64,000 nucleotides of DNA from Photorhabdus noenieputensis. Lineage in GTDB: Bacteria > Pseudomonadota > Gammaproteobacteria > Enterobacterales > Enterobacteriaceae. Positions 44,727 through 54,113 of the stretch are shown here, in pieces (the stretch's first letter is position 1; each line of letters begins with the position of its first letter). The DNA lies in NCBI RefSeq assembly GCF_018448935.1, contig NZ_RCWC01000004.1, forward strand, positions 149,112 to 213,111. The letters are read 5' to 3'. Position numbers and translations under genes: made by a program. Below the pieces are notes generated by a model that saw only the letters and a list, made by a program, of their open reading frames with translations, did no database searches and was not told the origin of the DNA.

Positions 44727-45891
44727 TTTCAACCAGATAATCGATCGCCACAATACAAGTTCTGTTAAGTGGGATTTTTTAAATCGTCACTTGCACTTAA
44801 ATAAGACTGACCTGTTGCCAATGTGGGTGTCTGATTTCGATTTTCAATGCCCGGAAGAGGTCTTGCAAACACTCTACTCCCGGATCGAACATGGTATTTT
44901 TGGTTATAGCGAACGCGACGATCTCTATTACCAGGCGGCAATAGACTGGTTTTCAAGGCGCCATAAACTGACCTTGTGCCGCGATTGGTTTACGTCGATA
45001 GAAGGTGTCATACCTGGATTGGCTTTGTTGATACAAATGCTCAGTAAACCGGGGGAAGGTGTTATTGTACAAGGGCCCTATTATGCTTCATTCGCCAAAA
45101 TTATTACTATGAATGGCAGGATGATGATTGAAAACCCGCTTCTTGAAAGTCAGGAAGGTTATAAAATTGACTATGGTCATTTAGAGCAAATGTTAGAACA
45201 ACATAGGCCGCCTTTGCTATTGTTATGTAACCCACATAATCCTACTGGCCGATGTTGGAATAGTGACGAACTGCTCCAGATATTAATACTTTGTAAAAGG
45301 TACGGTACGACGGTAATTTCCGATGAAATTTGGGCTGATTTAATTTTGCCTTGGGGGAAATTTACCTCAATACTGCATTTGGGGAGTGAATGGCATAGCA
45401 ACGTTATTGTTGCTACCTCGGCAAGTAAAACATTTGGACTTTCATCACTCCGTATATCAAACTTTCTCATTCCAGATCCCGAACTTCGACGTTCCTTTAT
45501 CGATCGGTTGAATGCACATGGATTAGATGTATTCAACGTTCTATCTATGACTGCGGCTACAGCAGCATATCAACATGGGGACGTATGGCTTGATGAACTA
45601 CAGCATTATCTGGCAGAAAACCGTTGCTGGTTCGAGCAGGCTTTAACGTCTGCCGTTCCTTGGTGCCGAATGACCAAAGCGGAAGGGACATATTTGGCTT
45701 GGCTGGACTGCCGTGATTTAGGTCTGGATGATGACACCTTGCAACGGACCTTATTACAAAAAGCAAAAATAGTCGTTTCAATGGGATTGAGTTTTGGCGA
45801 TCAAGGAAAAGGATTTATCCGAATAAACTTGGGTTGTCCTCGTCAATATCTTGAAAAAGCAATCACTGGCTTAGCTCAGCTAACATCGTAA
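44713..45891 (+). CDS. PatB/MalY-type PLP-dependent C-S lyase (aminotransferase fold)
   Basis: 392-residue fold-type I PLP enzyme with GTG start. It aligns with PatB/MalY: SSVKWDFLNRHL and LPMWVSDFDF near the start, EHGIFGYSERDD, LLCNPHNPTGRCW and VISDEIWADL. The PLP lysine is in TSASKTFGLSS. PatB and MalY cleave cystathionine or cysteine conjugates to thiol, pyruvate and ammonia. Placed behind two NhaC-type transporters and a LacI regulator, it probably processes the imported compound. Confidence 0.92.
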   Translation: MKLPDFNQIIDRHNTSSVKWDFLNRHLHLNKTDLLPMWVSDFDFQCPEEVLQTLYSRIEHGIFGYSERDDLYYQAAIDWFSRRHKLTLCRDWFTSIEGVIPGLALLIQMLSKPGEGVIVQGPYYASFAKIITMNGRMMIENPLLESQEGYKIDYGHLEQMLEQHRPPLLLLCNPHNPTGRCWNSDELLQILILCKRYGTTVISDEIWADLILPWGKFTSILHLGSEWHSNVIVATSASKTFGLSSLRISNFLIPDPELRRSFIDRLNAHGLDVFNVLSMTAATAAYQHGDVWLDELQHYLAENRCWFEQALTSAVPWCRMTKAEGTYLAWLDCRDLGLDDDTLQRTLLQKAKIVVSMGLSFGDQGKGFIRINLGCPRQYLEKAITGLAQLTS

Positions 45892-46123
45892 ACTAAAAAG
45901 GTATCTACCAATTATTAATGCAGAAAAAAATTCACTATGGCAAATATCTTAAGTTGGCCTGATTATATATCTTAACTGGAGCTTGATAACAAAGCAGGGC
46001 GTTAGTAGCCCTGTTTTAATTCTATGGTCATACCTGAAATTTTCCATGAGGAAAGTTTCAAGTAATAAGCGCTCTCTCATTGGTTTTATATGAGAAGTTC
46101 GTGTTAATTTTGAAAATGACAAC

Positions 46124-46336
46124 TCATTTAAAATATCTGCTCGGCCATATTTCGCAAGGTTCACAATTTAAAGCGGTAGCAATTAGCCGTTCACCTTTGG
46201 GCCACGGACGGTGTAGCGCATTACTTAAGGTAGATGATGCAAGCCCCGCTTCTCTTGAAATAGTAGAAAGATTTGTTCCTTGTTTTTTTAATGCTGCAAT
46301 AATATCAGCTGGGTGCCAGTCGTCTTTTATAATCAT
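46124..46336 (-). CDS. Ner/SfsB-like winged-helix DNA-binding protein
   Basis: 70-residue protein of the Mu Ner / Nlp family: DDWHPADIIAALKKQGTNLS, then the helix-turn-helix REAGLASSTLSNALHRPWPK and LNCEPCEIWPSRY. Such proteins are small phage-derived repressors or activators. AGGAAAATAAGGA precedes the ATG. It is isolated in a gene-poor stretch, so the target is not evident. Confidence 0.88.
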   Translation of the reverse strand: MIIKDDWHPADIIAALKKQGTNLSTISREAGLASSTLSNALHRPWPKGERLIATALNCEPCEIWPSRYFK

Positions 46337-47158
46337 TCCTTATTTTCCTCTCAATTTGGTTATTCAAGGTGCTATGTTCATACTCTCTCTTCAATTTGAT
46401 ATTTTTATATTTATACAGCTTTTTCCCTGAGTCCGCACAGGAGCGGAGTGTTAAAAAATAGCTGTACTAAGATATTAAACCCCCGCCAAGTACAGCCAAA
46501 TATTCTCTGAATAGAAAATTGTCTAACGACCAAAAGGTCATAAATGAACTCTGATTGTTCAAAATTAAACTTTAAATGTGCAGAAATGTTCTTTTTAGAT
46601 CGCTAAAGTATTTAAAAAGTTTAGTTATTTTTGGAAATGTTGGAAGCGGATGAAATACTTTAATGAATGTCTTAAGCTTTTCAGTTACAGGGAATGACAC
46701 CAACTTAGTTAGCTCAGCGAATTGGTATGCAAGGGGATATATTTCAAAACTTCTAAATGATCACGCATCACACCTTGTCCATGTCCATTGTAAAAATTAC
46801 ACGATCATTATCACCTAACCTCCTGTCATTGCTTACTCAGTTGTCTATCTTATAGACAATAATACAATTAATTTTAATGAGTTGCGAGGTAGGAAAATTC
46901 AAATTTTAAATATTTCTTAATTGATAAAATCAACTATATAAATAATTTTCTTATCAAAATAATAATAATATTTATATTTTATAATATTTATAATATTATC
47001 TTAAGATTAATAAATTGTACGCTTTTTGACTGGATTGTTGTTGTGATATACTATATGGTTGAGCTGCTTCAAATATAATTAAGGTGACAATTCATTCAGA
47101 TAATGTCTTAATGATAATTAAGAGGTTACTATGTCAAATATAATAAAGGAACAATAGC
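46337..47158. other. Gene-poor interval before a PAS-luxR gene
   Basis: About 820 bases without a supported gene; the last 300 are extremely AT-rich. An 8-codon frame (47131-47157, MSNIIKEQ) with its own ATG ends just before the luxR start at 47159 and could be a short leader peptide. Confidence 0.6.
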
Positions 47159-47839
47159 ATGCATAATAAGTTAATTATTTCACCTCAAGTTATTAACACA
47201 TTGGCAATAAGTAACGATCCTTGGGGAATAAAAGATAAAAATTCGTGTTTTATTTATGGCAATAAAGCGTTGAACGCCATTAAAGGTTTTTCTGATTTAT
47301 TTGATTTCGAAGGATTTTATGATGATGAGCTTCCGTGGGATGGTGCTGAGTTTGCAAAAGAATATATTCATCATGATCAAAAGGTAATGAAAGAAGAAAA
47401 ATCATATGTTTCACTAGAAACCCATGTTTGGGGGGGAGTAAAAACATTATCCTCTTATTTCTGTGAAAAATCACCTATTTATCATGAAAATGGTGATTGT
47501 CTTGGAATTATCTATCATTTGTGGAAAGCCCAAGATTATTCATTAACACGTTTATTTTATGGAAAACTCCCCGCTTCCATTATATTTCAGCCACCGACTG
47601 ATTTATTTACTCCACGTGAATGGGATGTCATTTTTCTCTCTTTACATAAATATACCAGTAAACAAATTGGTAGAATATTAAATATTTCCTACCGTACTGT
47701 TGAGCACTATACGGCACAAATATATAGAAAGGTTGGTGTTAGGTCTGCTCGGCAATTGGAGGAATACTGTCGCTTTAATAATTATGATCTTTATGTACCA
47801 GAAAGATTTTTACGCCCTGAAAGCAGTATTTTTGTTTGA
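47159..47839 (+). CDS. PAS4-LuxR solo transcription regulator (type B)
   Basis: 226 residues, a paralogue of the 37948 gene. The PAS part reads SNDPWGIKDKNSCFIYGNKA and DDELPWDGAEFAKEYIHHDQ; the LuxR helix-turn-helix is FTPREWDVIFLSLHKYTSKQ then NISYRTVEHYTAQIYRKVGV, with the canonical TV-x-H spacing that the 37948 paralogue has lost. AAAGGA precedes the ATG. Confidence 0.91.
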   Translation: MHNKLIISPQVINTLAISNDPWGIKDKNSCFIYGNKALNAIKGFSDLFDFEGFYDDELPWDGAEFAKEYIHHDQKVMKEEKSYVSLETHVWGGVKTLSSYFCEKSPIYHENGDCLGIIYHLWKAQDYSLTRLFYGKLPASIIFQPPTDLFTPREWDVIFLSLHKYTSKQIGRILNISYRTVEHYTAQIYRKVGVRSARQLEEYCRFNNYDLYVPERFLRPESSIFV

Positions 47840-47959
47840 ATTTCAAGCCCTGGCAATGCTCACAAGAGGAAATTGACGCATTATGTATTGCATTGATCGG
47901 AAAAAGCGAACATGACTAGCACACGATGAGCTTCTTCACTACCCGTTTAAGGAAGAACG

Positions 47960-48065
47960 GGGCAATCAATACCTATCTAAACAAGATTGAACGCTTGTGG
48001 CAATCATTACATGAAACGGTAACACGAAATCATTGTTGTCAGTATATGTGGCAGAGTTCATGAAG
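47960..48065 (+). pseudogene. Remnant of an IS630-type transposase (C-terminus)
   Basis: A frame of about 30 codons reads INTYLNKIERLWQSLHETVT then RNHCCQYMWQ and stops. It corresponds to the DDE-glutamate region (S/P-N-LNPIERLW) of IS630 transposases. Upstream sequence has no readable frame. It differs from the intact IS at 54112, so it is an old, separate insertion. Confidence 0.65.
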
Positions 48066-48185
48066 GCGAACAACAATCTGGAATGAAAAAAATAAGTGTA
48101 CCACCATATGAAAGCTTATTTAGTCTATCCTGTCGGACCTGCGGGTCTATTCAGCCCCCCCTAATCCCCGCTTCAGGTGCAAAAA

Positions 48186-49085
48186 TTAGTCACGACAATA
48201 CATCCGAAAAAGTCTAGCCAAATGTTCTCCTGCGGGAGTTAACTTTGTATCTCTTCGTTGAACAAGGCAAAAAGTTGCAAACGGAAGCTCCTCTTTAAGG
48301 TTTAACGCCACAAATTGCTGGTTGAACAGAGTCTCATCAACCACATCCACAGCTACAATAGTTACAAAGTCACTTTTAGAAACTAAACTCATGCAAGCCA
48401 TTAATGTTTCACACGTGACACTAAAGACAGGTGGATTATCCAACGATGAGAACATCTCAAATAACCTGCGATAGTAGGTGCCTTTCGGTGTTGGCATGGT
48501 CCAGTCACAATCAACTAATTCGCCTAAAGAGGTTGCATGCACTTTTGGATGTCCTTTTCGTACAATCACTTTGTACTCTTTTTTCATCAGTTTTTCGAAG
48601 CTCAATTCTGCATCTAAGCTGCCTGGATAATAGGTGTTCACGGTAAAATTCAGTTCACCTTGTCTGAGCTGAGGTAGCATAGTCAATAACTGTCCCTCAA
48701 CAACTCTTAATTTTACTGTAGGATAATCACGGTGAAACTGTGTAATCACCTTTGGCATAATCGTACGTGCAATACTGCCAGCTACTCCAATATTGACTAC
48801 ACCACCAATCAAGCCAACTCGTTGCTGAATATCTTCCTGTGCAATTCGAAGCTCCTCAAGTATCAAACTGGCGCGTTGTAAAAAACTTTTTCCACACTCT
48901 GTCAAATGAATACCCTGGTTACTGCGTATAAATAATTTTGCACCAAGTGAATCTTCTAGTTCGCGAATCGATTTAGTTAAAGCAGGTTGTGAGAGTGACA
49001 GAAACCGACTAGCTGCTCTGATACTGCCATGACGGTAAATTTCAACAAAAGCGCGCAGTTGATTGAGTTTTATTGGTATCGTCAT
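48186..49085 (-). CDS. abgR: LysR-family regulator, probable AbgR
   Basis: 299 residues: N-terminal winged helix (LNQLRAFVEIYRHGSIRAAS, LSQPALTKSIRELEDSLGA) and a LysR effector-binding domain. It is transcribed away from abgA across a 269-bp AT-rich interval, the same arrangement as abgR-abgABT in E. coli. It probably activates the p-aminobenzoyl-glutamate operon. Confidence 0.88.
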   Translation of the reverse strand: MTIPIKLNQLRAFVEIYRHGSIRAASRFLSLSQPALTKSIRELEDSLGAKLFIRSNQGIHLTECGKSFLQRASLILEELRIAQEDIQQRVGLIGGVVNIGVAGSIARTIMPKVITQFHRDYPTVKLRVVEGQLLTMLPQLRQGELNFTVNTYYPGSLDAELSFEKLMKKEYKVIVRKGHPKVHATSLGELVDCDWTMPTPKGTYYRRLFEMFSSLDNPPVFSVTCETLMACMSLVSKSDFVTIVAVDVVDETLFNQQFVALNLKEELPFATFCLVQRRDTKLTPAGEHLARLFRMYCRD

Positions 49086-49354
49086 TTTTCTCTCTTGCGA
49101 TAACTTTTAATTATATAGATAAAAATAATTGTATCTTACTTGAACAAAATTTATTGTATACATTAAAAATCAGTAATGAAAAATCGGACTGTATTTAAAA
49201 TTCGACAAAAAATTTTTTTAATTATTAAGACAATAAAATTTTAAAAAATAAACTAATTCAATTAAAATTAAATAAATATTTTCAATAAAATCAATCTTGG
49301 TGAAATAAACCAAATATATTCTATTTTCCGCGATAACTAAAAGAGATAATTATT

Positions 49355-50680
49355 ATGGGCACTTCATTAAGCGAATCTATTAAGCAAATTGTTGGACAAT
49401 TACGAAACTGGCGTCGCGATTTCCACCATTTTGCTGAATCAGGTTGGTTCGAATTCAGAACAGCAACGATTGTGGCGGATGAACTGCACCGTTTGGGTTA
49501 TAGCCTGAAAATGGGAAAAGACGTTATCAAGGCTGATGCACGAATGGGCTTACCTTCAGAACAGGCATTACAAGTGCAAGAACAGCGTGCTATTAAGCAA
49601 GGTGCTCTGACTGAATGGCTACCCCATTTTTCAGGCGGGTTTACCGGCATTGTCGCGACACTCGATACAGGAAAGCCTGGACCAACATTGGCTTTTCGGG
49701 TGGATATGGATGCGCTTGACTTGAATGAGGAACAAACTCACGTACACCGTCCTTACGCTGAAGGCTTTTCCTCTTGCAATACACATATGATGCATGCTTG
49801 TGGTCATGATGGTCACACAGCGATCGGATTAGGACTCGCTTGTATATTGAAAAAATATGAAAGCCAACTAACCGGAAAAATCAAACTGATTTTTCAACCT
49901 GCGGAAGAAGGAACTCGTGGTGCAAAATCAATGGTTGAAGCGGGCGTTGTCGATGATGTTGATTTCTTTATCGCTATCCATATCGGTACTGGTGTACCTC
50001 CAGGCGAATTGGTCTGTGGGAGTAATAATTTTCTTGCTACCACCAAAATCGATGTCACTTATCGTGGTGTTGCCTCCCATTCTGGTGCAAAACCAGAAGC
50101 GGGAAAAAATGCACTGTTAGCCGCAGCTCAAGCAACCTTAGGGCTGCATGCTATTTCTCACCATAGCGAAGGCAGCTCACGCATTAACGTCGGAGTGCTA
50201 CAGGCAGGCATTGGCCGTAACGTTATTCCTGACTATGCATTAATGAAAGTGGAAACTCGTGGTGAAACTAATGAGATCAATGCATTTGTCTACCATCAAG
50301 CTCTCAATATCATTGAAGGCGCGGCAAAAATGCAGGGGGTTGAATATGGAATACAGTTAATGGGAGCCGCTCAAAGTAGCCAGCCTAGCCCAGTATGGGT
50401 CGATTTCATTTATCAACAGGCTCAACAATATATCCCAGAGCTTTCATCTGTTGTCAAAAGCCGTCAGCAAGCTGCCGGATCAGAGGACGCGACCTATTTT
50501 ATGGAACGCGTCAAATCGAATGGTGGTCAAGCCACTTACCTTATTTTCGGTACAGCACTCAGCGCTGGTCATCATAATGAACGGTTTGACTTTGATGAAA
50601 ACGTGATGACCACCGCAGTGAAAACATTAGCCACTATCGCCCTTAACCTACCTGATTTCGGAGTTCATCACCATGAATAA
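49355..50680 (+). CDS. abgA: AbgA, p-aminobenzoyl-glutamate hydrolase subunit A
   Basis: 441-residue M20 metallopeptidase subunit. Zinc-site motifs include LAFRVDMDALDL, MMHACGHDGHTA and FQPAEEGTRGAKSM. With AbgB it hydrolyses p-aminobenzoyl-glutamate, a folate breakdown product, to p-aminobenzoate and glutamate. It overlaps abgB by 8 bases. The order abgA-abgB-abgT matches E. coli. Confidence 0.93.
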   Translation: MGTSLSESIKQIVGQLRNWRRDFHHFAESGWFEFRTATIVADELHRLGYSLKMGKDVIKADARMGLPSEQALQVQEQRAIKQGALTEWLPHFSGGFTGIVATLDTGKPGPTLAFRVDMDALDLNEEQTHVHRPYAEGFSSCNTHMMHACGHDGHTAIGLGLACILKKYESQLTGKIKLIFQPAEEGTRGAKSMVEAGVVDDVDFFIAIHIGTGVPPGELVCGSNNFLATTKIDVTYRGVASHSGAKPEAGKNALLAAAQATLGLHAISHHSEGSSRINVGVLQAGIGRNVIPDYALMKVETRGETNEINAFVYHQALNIIEGAAKMQGVEYGIQLMGAAQSSQPSPVWVDFIYQQAQQYIPELSSVVKSRQQAAGSEDATYFMERVKSNGGQATYLIFGTALSAGHHNERFDFDENVMTTAVKTLATIALNLPDFGVHHHE

Positions 50681-52121
50681 TTCGTTAACTGAATTCATCC
50701 ATGAATACATTGAGCAACGCCAAAGTGATTTTATTCACCTTAGCGATAAGATTTGGGAACACCCCGAGACTCGTTTTGAAGAAACCTTTTCTGCGGAGCT
50801 GCTTGCAAGTGCATTAGAAAATGAAGGGTTTGTTGTCCAGCGTGGGGTAGGCAATATTAAGACTGCGTTTATCGCCAGTTATGGCAGTGGATGCCCTGTG
50901 ATTGCTTTACTTGGCGAGTATGATGCACTGGCTGGTTTAAGCCAAAAAGCAGGCTACTGCGAACCCATCCCTGTGGTTAAAGACGGTCACGGTCACGGGT
51001 GTGGACATAATTTACTGGGGACGGCCTCACTCGCTGCGGCATTTGCAGTGAAAGCCTGGCTGCAAAAAAATCGACAACTTGGAACTGTACGGTTTTACGG
51101 TTGCCCGGCGGAAGAAGGGGGTTCCGGTAAAACATTTATGGTCCGGGAGGGCCTTTTTGATGATGTTGATGCAGCAATTACATGGCATCCTGAATCATTC
51201 AGTAGTGTATTTAATATTCAGTCTCTGGCAAATATCCAAACAGCATTTCATTTCAAAGGGATTGCTTCACACGCAGCCAATTCTCCCCACCTAGGCAGAA
51301 GTGCTTTAGATGCTGTCAGTCTGATGAACGTGGGTGTTCAATTTCTTCGTGAACATATCATTCAGGAAGCACGAATTCATTATGCAGTGACTAATACGGG
51401 CGGTATGTCACCTAACGTTGTACAGGCTGATGCCGAAGTTTTATACCTTGTTCGCGCTCCACAACCGGATCAGACTCAAGATATTTATCAAAGAGTCATT
51501 GATATCGCTAAAGGTGCCGCCTTAATGACTGGCACGCGATTGAATATTCGTCTTGATAAGGCGTGTTCAAACTATATTCCTAACCGCACAATGGAAAGAG
51601 TGATGTATCAGTATATTCAAGCCTTTGGTATTCCTGAATATACTGATGAAGAACGCCAATTCGCCGAAAAAATTCATCAAACACTGACAAAAGATGATTT
51701 ACGCAATGCCAAACTCAATGCAGCGCGAACAGCAGGCGAAGAGGGTAAACGTTGGAGTGAGCGACAAGGGGAAAAAGCACTGACAGATGAAGTCTTACCC
51801 TATGTAGAATCACAAGAGTTAATGTATGGATCTACCGATGTCGGTGATGTCAGTTGGGTAACACCCACAGCGCAATGTTTCAGCCCCTGCTTCGCCTTTG
51901 GCACACCACTGCATACTTGGCAATTAGTCGCACAAGGGCGTTCATCCATTGCTCACAAAGGGATGTGTCTTGCCGGGAAAATTATGGCCGTTACCGCGCT
52001 TGAATTATTAACAGACCCTGCTCTGTTAGCAGAGGTTCAAGCGGAGTTTAAACACCAACGGGATGAGCATCCCTATCAGTGTCCTATTCCGCCCGATATT
52101 AAACCATCACCTTTGAAATAA
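50673..52121 (+). CDS. abgB: AbgB, p-aminobenzoyl-glutamate hydrolase subunit B
   Basis: 482 residues, M20 family. The metal-binding stretch is VIALLGEYDALAGLSQKAGY followed by HGHGCGHNLLGTAS and GCPAEEGGSGK. Length and motifs fit AbgB. It overlaps abgA and precedes abgT by about 100 bases. Confidence 0.93.
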   Translation: MNNSLTEFIHEYIEQRQSDFIHLSDKIWEHPETRFEETFSAELLASALENEGFVVQRGVGNIKTAFIASYGSGCPVIALLGEYDALAGLSQKAGYCEPIPVVKDGHGHGCGHNLLGTASLAAAFAVKAWLQKNRQLGTVRFYGCPAEEGGSGKTFMVREGLFDDVDAAITWHPESFSSVFNIQSLANIQTAFHFKGIASHAANSPHLGRSALDAVSLMNVGVQFLREHIIQEARIHYAVTNTGGMSPNVVQADAEVLYLVRAPQPDQTQDIYQRVIDIAKGAALMTGTRLNIRLDKACSNYIPNRTMERVMYQYIQAFGIPEYTDEERQFAEKIHQTLTKDDLRNAKLNAARTAGEEGKRWSERQGEKALTDEVLPYVESQELMYGSTDVGDVSWVTPTAQCFSPCFAFGTPLHTWQLVAQGRSSIAHKGMCLAGKIMAVTALELLTDPALLAEVQAEFKHQRDEHPYQCPIPPDIKPSPLK

Positions 52122-52222
52122 CTTTGCTCCGATAAATACTGACTTGCCTACAGCGGTAAGCTAGCACTCAGTCATTTACATAGTTAAAAAATAATAATGA
52201 CAGCAAACACAAAGGAAAAACC

Positions 52223-53749
52223 ATGAGTGAAACAACTATCCCTGTAAATAAGAGCCCGGGACGTATTCTTGGTTGGATCGAAAAAGTTGGGAATAAAATT
52301 CCAAATCCTTTTATTTTATTTATCTATTTAATAGCTGTTTTAATGATAGCGACTGCTATTTTGTCTTGGTTTGATTTGGCCGTAAAAAAACCTGCAAATG
52401 GAGAGCTCATTAGAGTTAAAAACTTACTTAGTGCTGAAGGATTACAGTGGATTCTGCCTAATATTGTTAAAAATTTCAGCAACTTCACACCACTTGGCGC
52501 AATATTAGCGCTGGTCATTGGTGCAGGGCTTGCAGAAAAAGTCGGTCTGTTACAAACCCTGATGTATAAAATGGCTTCTGGTATTAATAAACGTTACGCC
52601 AGCTATATGGTGCTATTTATTGCCTTTTTTAGCCATATTTCTTCGGATGCCGCACTCGTTGTTATGCCTCCATTAGGCGCGCTAATTTTTATTGCGGTTG
52701 GTCGCCACCCTGTTGCTGGCCTACTGGCCGCTATTGCTGGTGTTGCCTCAGGATTTACGGCGAACTTATTGATTGTCACTACTGATGTTCTGTTATCTGG
52801 TATCAGTACTGAAGCGGCTAAAATGCTTGATCCCAACTTACACGTCAGTGTTATCGATAACTGGTATTTTATGGCAACATCAGTGATTGTACTGACGATT
52901 GCAGGAGCTATCTTAACGGATAAGTTTATTGAGCCACGCCTTCCAGTATGGGAAGGATGCCACAATGAGAAGTTAGCAAAGCTCACGGTACAACAGAATC
53001 GTGGGCTGCTAATGAGTAGTCTATCTGCCCTAATTTTCATCGGTATTGTTGCGTTGCTAGTTGTTCCTGAAAATGCCCTACTGCGTGATCCACAGACTGG
53101 CTCAATCATTCCATCGCCATTCATAAAAGGGATCGTGCCGGTTATTATTTTGTTTTTCTTCGTGGTTTCGATTACGTATGGCGTTTCCACAAAACAGATA
53201 AAAAAGTCTAATGATATTCCAGACTTACTCGTTGATCCCATGAAAAACATGGCTGGCTTCATTATAATGGTCTTCCCTCTGGCTCAATTTGTTGCCTTCT
53301 TTAACTGGAGCAACATGGGCAAATTTATGGCGGTAGGGCTAACCGATTTGTTAGAAGCTTTGGGTATGACAGGTGTTCCTGCCTTCGTCGGATTAATGTT
53401 TTTATCTGCCTTTTTATGTATGTTCATCGCAAGTGGTTCTGCCATTTGGTCGATTTTGGCACCTATTTTTGTGCCCATGTTTGTCCTGCTTGGCTTTCAC
53501 CCAGCCTTTGCACAGATCATCTTCCGTATTTCTGATTCCGTAGTATTACCGTTGGCACCGATGTCACCTTTTCTGCCGCTTTTTTTGGGGTTTCTTCAAC
53601 GGTACTATAAGGGTGCTCAGTTAGGTACTTATTACACGCTGGTATTACCTTATCCGCTGGTGTTTTTTGCCGTTTGGATATTGCTGCTTATAGGTTGGTA
53701 TTTTGCTGGATTGCCCATTGGGCCAGGTATTTACCCTACATTGCTGTAA
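52223..53749 (+). CDS. abgT: AbgT, p-aminobenzoyl-glutamate transporter
   Basis: 508-residue inner-membrane transporter, about nine helices plus two re-entrant hairpins. Early residues GWIEKVGNKIPNPFILFIYL and the central LFIAFFSHISSDAALVVMPP are typical of AbgT. It imports p-aminobenzoyl-glutamate for AbgA/AbgB. AAAGGAAAAACC precedes the ATG. Confidence 0.95.
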   Translation: MSETTIPVNKSPGRILGWIEKVGNKIPNPFILFIYLIAVLMIATAILSWFDLAVKKPANGELIRVKNLLSAEGLQWILPNIVKNFSNFTPLGAILALVIGAGLAEKVGLLQTLMYKMASGINKRYASYMVLFIAFFSHISSDAALVVMPPLGALIFIAVGRHPVAGLLAAIAGVASGFTANLLIVTTDVLLSGISTEAAKMLDPNLHVSVIDNWYFMATSVIVLTIAGAILTDKFIEPRLPVWEGCHNEKLAKLTVQQNRGLLMSSLSALIFIGIVALLVVPENALLRDPQTGSIIPSPFIKGIVPVIILFFFVVSITYGVSTKQIKKSNDIPDLLVDPMKNMAGFIIMVFPLAQFVAFFNWSNMGKFMAVGLTDLLEALGMTGVPAFVGLMFLSAFLCMFIASGSAIWSILAPIFVPMFVLLGFHPAFAQIIFRISDSVVLPLAPMSPFLPLFLGFLQRYYKGAQLGTYYTLVLPYPLVFFAVWILLLIGWYFAGLPIGPGIYPTLL

Positions 53750-53988
53750 CCCCATATAGGAGGCAGGCTGGTGGTCGAATGAAAGCGTCATTAAATGCGT
53801 TTTTTATAACTGAATCCAACAGGGCGGCAAAATGGAATTTGAAATGTATGATTAAGAATAATCTTAATCCGAGGCTACTCATATTGCGGAAACCATAGCA
53901 ATACTATATGGCAATACTATAGCTTCTGATTATGAGAGAGTTCCCTATGGAACGAATCGCTTTTTTGCCGATTGTTGAAATATTTTTC
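53750..53988. other. Region between abgT and ERIC element 4
   Basis: No gene. The last 60 bases (ATGAGAGAGTTCCCTATGGA and on to TATTTTTCTA) match the upstream region of the 39416 PAS-luxR gene. They are therefore the original leader of the 55242 gene, now cut off from it by ERIC 4 and an IS. Confidence 0.7.
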
Positions 53989-54113
53989 TATACCCTATGG
54001 ATTTCAAGATGGATCGCGACGGCAAGGGAGTGAATCCCCGAGCATAGATAACTATGTGACCGGGGTGAGCGAGTGCAGCTAACAAAAAGGCAACTTGAAA
54101 GATGACGGGTATA
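53989..54113. repeat. ERIC element 4
   Basis: 125-bp ERIC copy (the central CCCCGGGAGC is shortened by two bases). It sits in the ancestral leader of the 55242 luxR gene and its right terminal TA is shared with the left end of the adjacent IS630 element. Confidence 0.95.

Noticed and set aside
46572..46760. Minus-strand open frame of about 60 codons (contains LAYQFAELTKLVSFPVTEKL)
   Set aside because: Stop-to-stop only, with no start codon or ribosome site and no recognised family.
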